Of a DNA stretch of 12,122 nucleotides, positions 8,099 to 12,122 are shown piece after piece (the stretch's first letter is position 1; each line of letters opens with the position of its first letter). The notes below the pieces were generated by a model that saw only the letters and a program-made list of their open reading frames with translations, was not told the DNA's origin and ran no database searches. Origin of the DNA: Bacteroidales bacterium UBA2198. GTDB taxonomy: Bacteria; Bacteroidota; Bacteroidia; Bacteroidales; VadinHA17. Both the position numbers and the translations under genes were made by a program. The stretch spans positions 1 through 12,122 of the forward strand of contig DCVC01000184.1 in NCBI GenBank assembly GCA_002328625.1, in the 5' to 3' direction.

Positions 8099-9922
8099 CA
8101 CCAGCCTTACGGCACCAAGATCAGCTGAACTTACCACTGCAGCATAAGCCTGAAGAGAAGAAGGTATTTCTCTTTTCCTCGATTTTGGTTTAAATGCCAT
8201 ATTCCCTTTCGATTCTTCTTCTTTCTTTCTTATATCCAGTTCATTATCAGTTAATAATACATTTATACTTCGATTAACCACATCTATTTCAATCTGATCG
8301 CCTGTTTTGAGCAGGGCAATTTCACCTCCTGACGCAGCTTCAGGAGAGATATGTCCGACAGATAATCCCGCGGTACCCCCGGAAAAACGTCCATCGGTTA
8401 TCAATGCGCATTTTTTGTCCAGTTCCCTGGATTTAAGATAAGAGGTAGGATAGAGCATTTCCTGCATGCCCGGCCCTCCTTTTGGACCTTCATACCTGAT
8501 CACAACTGCATCACCCTCATTTACCATTCCGGAAAGGATTCCTTCCACAGCATCCTCCTGCGATTCAAAAACAACTGCAGTACCTTTAAATGAAAAAAGA
8601 ACAGGATCGATGCCCGCGGTTTTAACAATAGACCCTTTTCTTGCAATGTTGCCGTAAAGCACGGCCAGACCACCATCTTTACTATACGAATTTTCAACAT
8701 TTCTGATACAGCCATTTACTTTATCAGTATCAAGATGATCATAGAGTATGTCGTTAGTACCCATTTCAAGACTCTTTTTCATGGCCGGGGCACTTCTGAA
8801 AAAATCGAATGCTTCAGGCTTGGCTTTCCCTCCGTTAATATCCCAGTCGGCAATAGCTTCATGAAGTGTGCTATAGTCAATTCGTTTTACTGAAGTATCA
8901 ATAAGGTTATGCCGTTCAAGCTCTCCCAATATGGCAATAATTCCACCAGCACGGTTAACGTCCTGGATATGATACTTTGAACTTGGTGAAACCTTACAGA
9001 TATTAGGGATCTTCCGTGATAATCCATCAATATCCTTCATATTAAAATCCACTCCTGCCTCGTTTGCTATTGCCAGGAGATGCAGTACAGTATTTGTCGA
9101 TCCTCCCATTGCTATATCGAGTGACATTGCATTAAGAAAGGCTTCCCGCGTTGCAATTGACCGGGGAAGGACTTCTGTATTCCCGTCGTTGTAATATCTG
9201 TTTGCCAGATCAACAATCAGATCTGCTGCTTTCGCAAAAAGTTTTAAACGGTTCTTATGGGTGGCCAGAATGGTACCATTTCCCGGAAGCGCCAGGCCAA
9301 GCGCCTCATTTAAGCAGTTCATTGAGTTGGCTGTGAACATTCCGGAACAGGAACCACAGGTAGGGCAGGCAGCTGATTCTATTTCACTCAGTTCGGCATC
9401 AGAGACAGAATTATCAGCGGCACTGACCATCGCATCAATGAGATCAACATATTTGTCCTTATATTTGCCGGCTTCCATAGGCCCACCTGAAACAAAAACC
9501 ACAGGTATGTTAAGCCTCATTGCTGCCATCAGCATCCCGGGAGTGATTTTATCACAATTACTTATACATATCATTGCATCAGCAAGATGAGCGTTGCATA
9601 CATATTCCACACTGTCGGCAATAAGTTCCCTTGAAGGAAGGGAGTATAACATCCCGCTATGACCCATAGCTATTCCGTCATCAATAGCTATGGTATTAAA
9701 CTCTGCAGCGAACAATCCTTTTTTCTCAATTTCCAGTTTAATATACTGGCCGATCCTATGAAGGTGTACGTGTCCCGGTACAAACTGTGAAAAAGAATTT
9801 ACAATTGCGATAACCGGTTTTCCGAATTGTTCATCTTTCATCCCGTTTGCACGCCAGAGGCTTCTTGCTCCGGCCATGTTCCTTCCGTTTAATGTCTTTG
9901 AGCTCCGTAACTGATGCTTCAT
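8096..9922 (-). CDS. ilvD: dihydroxy-acid dehydratase
   Basis: Iron-sulfur enzyme that dehydrates 2,3-dihydroxy acids to the 2-oxo acid precursors of valine, leucine and isoleucine. Length 608 is normal. Signature 1 is Cys123 in NCDKITPGML, and a second cluster cysteine is Cys192 in CPTCGSCSGMFTANS. DDGIAMGHSGM (81-91) contributes to metal binding, and GRFSGGTAGLSVGHISPEA (511-529) is signature 2 with the catalytic Ser514. The N-terminal NSFSQFVPGHVHL has Gly where [2Fe-2S]-type (plant-like) enzymes have the Cys of TPCN, so it should be the oxygen-labile E. coli-like [4Fe-4S] type. It is the first structural gene, starting 18 bases after the attenuator U-tract without a Shine-Dalgarno motif. 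Confidence 0.97.
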   Translation of the reverse strand: MKHQLRSSKTLNGRNMAGARSLWRANGMKDEQFGKPVIAIVNSFSQFVPGHVHLHRIGQYIKLEIEKKGLFAAEFNTIAIDDGIAMGHSGMLYSLPSRELIADSVEYVCNAHLADAMICISNCDKITPGMLMAAMRLNIPVVFVSGGPMEAGKYKDKYVDLIDAMVSAADNSVSDAELSEIESAACPTCGSCSGMFTANSMNCLNEALGLALPGNGTILATHKNRLKLFAKAADLIVDLANRYYNDGNTEVLPRSIATREAFLNAMSLDIAMGGSTNTVLHLLAIANEAGVDFNMKDIDGLSRKIPNICKVSPSSKYHIQDVNRAGGIIAILGELERHNLIDTSVKRIDYSTLHEAIADWDINGGKAKPEAFDFFRSAPAMKKSLEMGTNDILYDHLDTDKVNGCIRNVENSYSKDGGLAVLYGNIARKGSIVKTAGIDPVLFSFKGTAVVFESQEDAVEGILSGMVNEGDAVVIRYEGPKGGPGMQEMLYPTSYLKSRELDKKCALITDGRFSGGTAGLSVGHISPEAASGGEIALLKTGDQIEIDVVNRSINVLLTDNELDIRKKEEESKGNMAFKPKSRKREIPSSLQAYAAVVSSADLGAVRLV

Positions 9923-9940
9923 GATTCAAAACAACCTTTT

Positions 9941-9976
9941 AAAAAAAAAGCTTCCCGGTACATCCGGAAAGCTTCT
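9941..9976 (-). terminator. intrinsic terminator (attenuator) before ilvD
   Basis: On the transcribed strand AAGCTTTCCGG (9974-9964) pairs with CCGGGAAGCTT (9958-9948): 11 pairs with one G-U, extendable by G75-U47 and A76-U46. The loop is five bases (ATGTA) and the stem runs directly into nine T residues (9949-9941). This is an ideal rho-independent terminator placed inside the 5' leader, 18 bases before the ilvD start and after the leader-peptide stop, so it must act on the operon's own transcript. Confidence 0.93.
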
Positions 9977-10009
9977 GTATATTTATGGTAATACATATTA
10001 TTCCCGGAT
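9962..10009 (-). promoter_or_regulatory. antiterminator (segments 2:3)
   Basis: ATCCGGGAA (10009-10001) can pair with TTTCCGGAT (9970-9962), nine pairs including one G-U. An inner helix TGTAT (9995-9991) with ATACA (9980-9976) adds five pairs across a 5x5 internal loop. The 3' arm takes most of the terminator's ascending arm, so the two structures exclude each other. The 5' arm begins right at the leader-peptide stop codon (10011-10009). Confidence 0.72.
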
Positions 10010-10055
10010 CATCTGCTTTTGGCAATAATGAGGATGAGGGCAATAATATGTATTA
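9989..10055 (-). promoter_or_regulatory. pause / anti-antiterminator hairpin (segments 1:2)
   Basis: TAATACATATTATT (10055-10042) pairs perfectly with AATAATATGTATTA (10002-9989). After a one-base bulge (G), CCC pairs with GGG (10005-10003), and TCATC (10037-10033) pairs with GATGA (10013-10009), giving about 22 pairs. The 5' arm lies inside leader codons 5-13, so a ribosome stalled there prevents this hairpin; the 3' arm overlaps the 5' arm of the antiterminator. Confidence 0.82.
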
Positions 10056-10068
10056 AAGTTCTATTCAT
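10009..10068 (-). CDS. ilv-leu operon leader peptide (attenuation peptide)
   Basis: A 19-codon reading frame, MNRTLIHIIALILIIAKSR, lies between the promoter and the attenuator. Six residues are Ile (6, 8, 9, 12, 14, 15) and three are Leu (5, 11, 13); there is no Val. The start follows an A-rich stretch (AAGAAAAAGC), and the distance from the predicted transcription start is only about 20 bases. Its role would be to sense charged tRNA-Ile and tRNA-Leu. Ribosome stalling on these codons masks the 5' arm of the pause hairpin and frees the antiterminator; completing translation up to the TGA covers the antiterminator arm, and the terminator forms. The peptide itself probably has no function. The mechanism parallels the ilvGMEDA and leu leaders of enterobacteria but is deduced here from sequence alone. 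Confidence 0.9.
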   Translation of the reverse strand: MNRTLIHIIALILIIAKSR

Positions 10069-10091
10069 GCTTTTTCTTACAAATTGTCGGA

Positions 10092-10121
10092 CAAAAGTAT
10101 TTATTTTTTTAATATTTCAAA
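10092..10121 (-). promoter_or_regulatory. Bacteroidota-type promoter of the ilv-leu operon
   Basis: On the minus strand TTTG (10121-10118) and TACTTTTG (10099-10092) match the -33 TTTG and -7 TAnnTTTG elements used by the primary sigma factor of Bacteroidota, with an 18-base spacer. Transcription would start near 10085-10088, just before the leader peptide. Upstream A- and T-tracts (10123-10140) could bend DNA or act as an UP-like element. Confidence 0.72.
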
Positions 10122-10301
10122 TAAAAAATGCTTTTTTTTTCAAATTTGTTGTTATTGGGTTGGATTAAAATAATGACTTCTTTATGTTTAGTGACAAATG
10201 TCAAGGAATTACTTGATATTTCTCTGACCGAATTCTGATTTACCAATCAGTTTTAATTCCGTCTGGAAAAAGAGTCTTATCCTGAGCCCTTCACCCTTTG
10301 C
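10122..10301. other. intergenic region between isomerase gene and operon promoter
   Basis: No gene is seen. It holds an A/T-tract block (10123-10140), a small stem TCAAG/CTTGA (10201-10216), and a stronger hairpin at 10230-10259. The last is CTGATT/AATCAG flanked by GAATT/AATTC, with a four-base bulge. Next to the isomerase stop codon there is a purine-rich run on the minus strand (GCAAAGGGTGAAGGGCTCAG). The hairpin could mark the 3' end of the isomerase mRNA, but no U-tract follows on that strand. Confidence 0.45.
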
Positions 10302-11294
10302 TTACTTAAACTGCTTTACATACTCCAGAAACGCTCTGGCTGTTTTGTCAAGGTTTTCAACCGAACCACCTCCTTCAAGAACCTCACACATTTCATATGC
10401 TATGTAGCCCTGGTATCCTATTTCTTTAAGGGTATTGATAAAACTTTTGTAATCAAGGAAACCTTCACCAATAGGTACGGCTCTCATCTGTGATTCCAGT
10501 TTTATATAATTCGTATGGTTTGCATCATACCTGAACCGGGGTTGTTCAACATAATCAGCCGCAGTAGTGTGCACAATATATGGTTTCATCTTATGGACTG
10601 CCTGGCGGATCTCCTCAGGTGAGAGACCTTCCAGAGTAGGTGACCAGCAATCGAAGGCAGCTTTCACGTTTGGGAGATTAACCTCATCGAGAATCCATTT
10701 CATTGCATCGTGGTGAATACCTATATCGTGATGGTTCTGGACAGCAAGAGTGACTCCGTAATTTGCAGCAATCCTGCCTGCCATCTGCAAACCTTCAACA
10801 ACCATTGAATATTGTCTTTCATATTGGATATCCGGGCGCTCGTAACCTGTAAAGACACGCACCATATTCGTTCCAAGATCACGGGCCAGCCGTGCAAGCT
10901 CTCCTACATATACTGCCTGAATTTCAACATTCGGAATACCGATTTTATCCACTCCTGCCGTAAAATCTGTATAACCGGCAAGACATACCAATTCAAGTCC
11001 CAGTTCCTTTATTCTTGCTCTTAGCTTCTGGCGGGCTGAATCGTCAAAATCGAGCAACGAAACATGAGGACGCTTTGCAGCAAGCATAACAGCGTCAAAT
11101 CCAAGCTCCTTTGCTTTAAGCAGAAACTCGTCCAGTGTTAATGTTGCCTGACCACGCCAAACACCCATGTAACTCACAGAGTGAAGGCATGTTTTGACTT
11201 TGAAGTCTTTTAGATTGCCTGTAGGAGTTTTCTGACCGTAAGTTATTACTGCTGAAAGAATCAGAATAAAAAAAGAGGTAAAAGTTTTTTTCAT
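10302..11294 (-). CDS. exported sugar phosphate isomerase/epimerase-like TIM-barrel protein
   Basis: A 330-residue protein of the xylose isomerase-like TIM barrel (AP endonuclease 2) superfamily, whose members isomerise or epimerise sugars, inositols or keto-sugars at a divalent metal site. Residues 1-20 form a signal peptide (KK, hydrophobic core FFILILSAVITYG, then Gln21) without a lipobox Cys, so it is likely periplasmic. Barrel motifs are GFDAVML (65-71), GTNMVRVFTG (141-150), QNHHDIG (186-192), AFDCWSP (213-219), VHTTAADY (241-248) and YIAYEMCE (297-304). Candidate metal ligands are Asp215, His242 and Glu301; the usual first Glu appears as Gln186. The substrate is unknown. It is transcribed in the same direction as the operon but ends about 200 bases before the operon promoter, so it is a separate unit. 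Confidence 0.85.
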   Translation of the reverse strand: MKKTFTSFFILILSAVITYGQKTPTGNLKDFKVKTCLHSVSYMGVWRGQATLTLDEFLLKAKELGFDAVMLAAKRPHVSLLDFDDSARQKLRARIKELGLELVCLAGYTDFTAGVDKIGIPNVEIQAVYVGELARLARDLGTNMVRVFTGYERPDIQYERQYSMVVEGLQMAGRIAANYGVTLAVQNHHDIGIHHDAMKWILDEVNLPNVKAAFDCWSPTLEGLSPEEIRQAVHKMKPYIVHTTAADYVEQPRFRYDANHTNYIKLESQMRAVPIGEGFLDYKSFINTLKEIGYQGYIAYEMCEVLEGGGSVENLDKTARAFLEYVKQFK

Positions 11295-11583
11295 GGGAAA
11301 GAAGTTTTATTTCTTAGTGAATATAGTATAAATGAAAAAGAAGTGCAAATTATTCTTTTTGGAGTTTATCGATTCCCTTATAGAGAAATTACCTTTAAAT
11401 CGTATTTGGATGTTCCAGGTATAAAAAAACATGCAGCTTTTCCCGATTTACAAGGATATCAAATCAGGAGAAGTCACATGGGGAGGAAGAGAGTTCTAAA
11501 AGATTAAAACTATGGTTAAATTTGTATTGTAACCTCTTTGTGAAAATTGATTTAGAAAATTCAGAGAATCAAAACTTACTGCT
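11295..11583. other. divergent intergenic region with a long hairpin
   Basis: The 289 bases separate the divergently transcribed isomerase and hydrolase genes and should carry both promoters. A plus-strand TAAATTTG (11517-11524) fits the TAnnTTTG element but has no clear TTTG partner upstream. An imperfect inverted repeat, CTTTTCCCGATTT (11437-11449) with AAATCAGGAGAAG (11461-11473), has 12 of 13 positions paired (one G-U, one mismatch) around an 11-base loop. Read on the minus strand it is followed seven bases later by a run of seven T residues. No convincing gene is present. Confidence 0.4.
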
Positions 11584-12122
11584 ATGAAAATTAAATTACT
11601 GATTTTGTTTATTCTTCTGGGAGTTGCTTCCGGAATTTGTGCACAATTGCCTCAGGATGTTTATAAAAAAACACTGAAGGAAGTACTTTCCGATATTGAA
11701 AAGAAATACCAGATTAAGCTAAGCTACAATGAAAGCATTGTAAGAGGTGTTGATGTTATGTATCCCTCGTGGCGTTATCGTGCCGATATTGAACCGACAC
11801 TGACCAATATTCTGATGCCGCTTGATATGATATTTCAAAAAACAGGTGAAACCAGTTATCAGATAAGCAGATATAATTATTACCAGCGGCCGGTTGAGGA
11901 AGGAGAGAAGCACCTTGAAATGCTTCTTGCTGCTTATCCCTCAGTCGAACTGTGGGAAAAACGCAAGACTGAGCTGAGGCAGTGCTTTTTGGAACAGATC
12001 GGCCTTTCCCCGATGCCCCGTAAAACACCTCTTAACCCGGTTTATACACCTGTCAGGAAATATGATGGTTATACTGTTGAAAACGTTGGAATTGAGACAA
12101 TTCCGGGGGTTTATCTGTGCGG
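11584..12122 (+). CDS. exported STN-domain protein with start of an acetyl-xylan-esterase-like alpha/beta hydrolase, 3' part missing
   Basis: Only the first 179 residues are inside the window. Residues 1-20 are a signal peptide (MKIKLLILFILLG..., cleavage after ICA before Gln21). Residues about 25-97 resemble an STN domain (secretin and TonB N-terminal short domain): TLKEVLSDIEKKYQIKLSY, then a short variable stretch, TLTNILMPLDMIF and SYQIS. From about 107 on, EKHLEMLLAAYPSVELWEKRK, a downstream QIGLSPMPRKTPLNP and VENVGIETIPGVYLC look like the N-terminal lead-in of periplasmic acetyl xylan esterase or related alpha/beta hydrolases, before the catalytic core, which lies beyond the edge. The catalytic Ser, Asp and His cannot be checked. 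It would act in the periplasm, perhaps on substituted plant polysaccharides. The start ATG at 11584 is the only one that gives a signal peptide. Confidence 0.7.
   Translation, partial: MKIKLLILFILLGVASGICAQLPQDVYKKTLKEVLSDIEKKYQIKLSYNESIVRGVDVMYPSWRYRADIEPTLTNILMPLDMIFQKTGETSYQISRYNYYQRPVEEGEKHLEMLLAAYPSVELWEKRKTELRQCFLEQIGLSPMPRKTPLNPVYTPVRKYDGYTVENVGIETIPGVYLC

Noticed and set aside
9923..10091. T-box or metabolite riboswitch in the ilvD leader
   Set aside because: The leader is short, has no T-box specifier stem or conserved T-box sequence, and its structure is fully explained by leader-peptide attenuation.
10230..10259. Hairpin as a rho-independent terminator of the isomerase gene
   Set aside because: The stem is AT-rich, has a four-base bulge and no U-tract on the minus strand, so it was noted only as a structure in the intergenic region.
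11253..11506. Open plus-strand frame in the divergent intergenic region
   Set aside because: It has no early ATG start, overlaps the start of the isomerase gene, and its translation matches nothing recognisable.
11756..12028. Minus-strand open frame of 90 codons opposite the hydrolase gene
   Set aside because: It lies fully inside the plus-strand hydrolase frame, which has a signal peptide and recognisable domain sequence; the antisense product has low-complexity, unrecognisable composition.

Overview
The window comes from a Bacteroidota genome, probably Bacteroidales or a close relative. The evidence is a promoter of the TTTG/TAnnTTTG type, A-rich start regions without Shine-Dalgarno motifs, moderate GC content, a signal-peptide-bearing TIM-barrel isomerase, and an STN-domain-bearing exported hydrolase. 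This assignment is an inference from sequence style; there is no rRNA or other phylogenetic marker here.

Positions 1 to about 10,100 hold one minus-strand transcription unit for branched-chain amino acid synthesis. In transcription order it is: promoter, Ile/Leu-rich leader peptide, attenuator, ilvD, ilvB, ilvN, ilvC, leuA, leuC, leuD, and a second LeuA/citramalate-synthase-family gene cut by the left edge. IlvBN (acetohydroxyacid synthase), IlvC and IlvD make the 2-oxo acid precursors of valine and isoleucine. LeuA and LeuCD start the leucine branch from 2-oxoisovalerate. The second LeuA-like enzyme may feed isoleucine through citramalate or be a second isopropylmalate synthase. The remaining enzymes (LeuB, IlvE and, if used, IlvA) are not in the window.

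The most interesting signal is the unannotated leader between the promoter and ilvD (about 9941-10121). It encodes a 19-residue peptide, MNRTLIHIIALILIIAKSR, with six Ile and three Leu codons. It is followed by RNA segments that can form either a pause hairpin plus an intrinsic terminator, or an antiterminator. This is the textbook layout of ribosome-mediated attenuation, and the spacing of stop codon and stems fits.

From 10,302 to 11,294 (minus) lies an exported sugar phosphate isomerase/epimerase-like protein, separate from the operon in function. After a 289-base divergent intergenic region, a plus-strand gene starts at 11,584 and runs off the right edge. It encodes a signal peptide, an STN-like domain and the beginning of what looks like an acetyl-xylan-esterase-type alpha/beta hydrolase. 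These two genes suggest carbohydrate metabolism next to the operon. No tRNA, rRNA, CRISPR array, insertion sequence or phage gene was seen.
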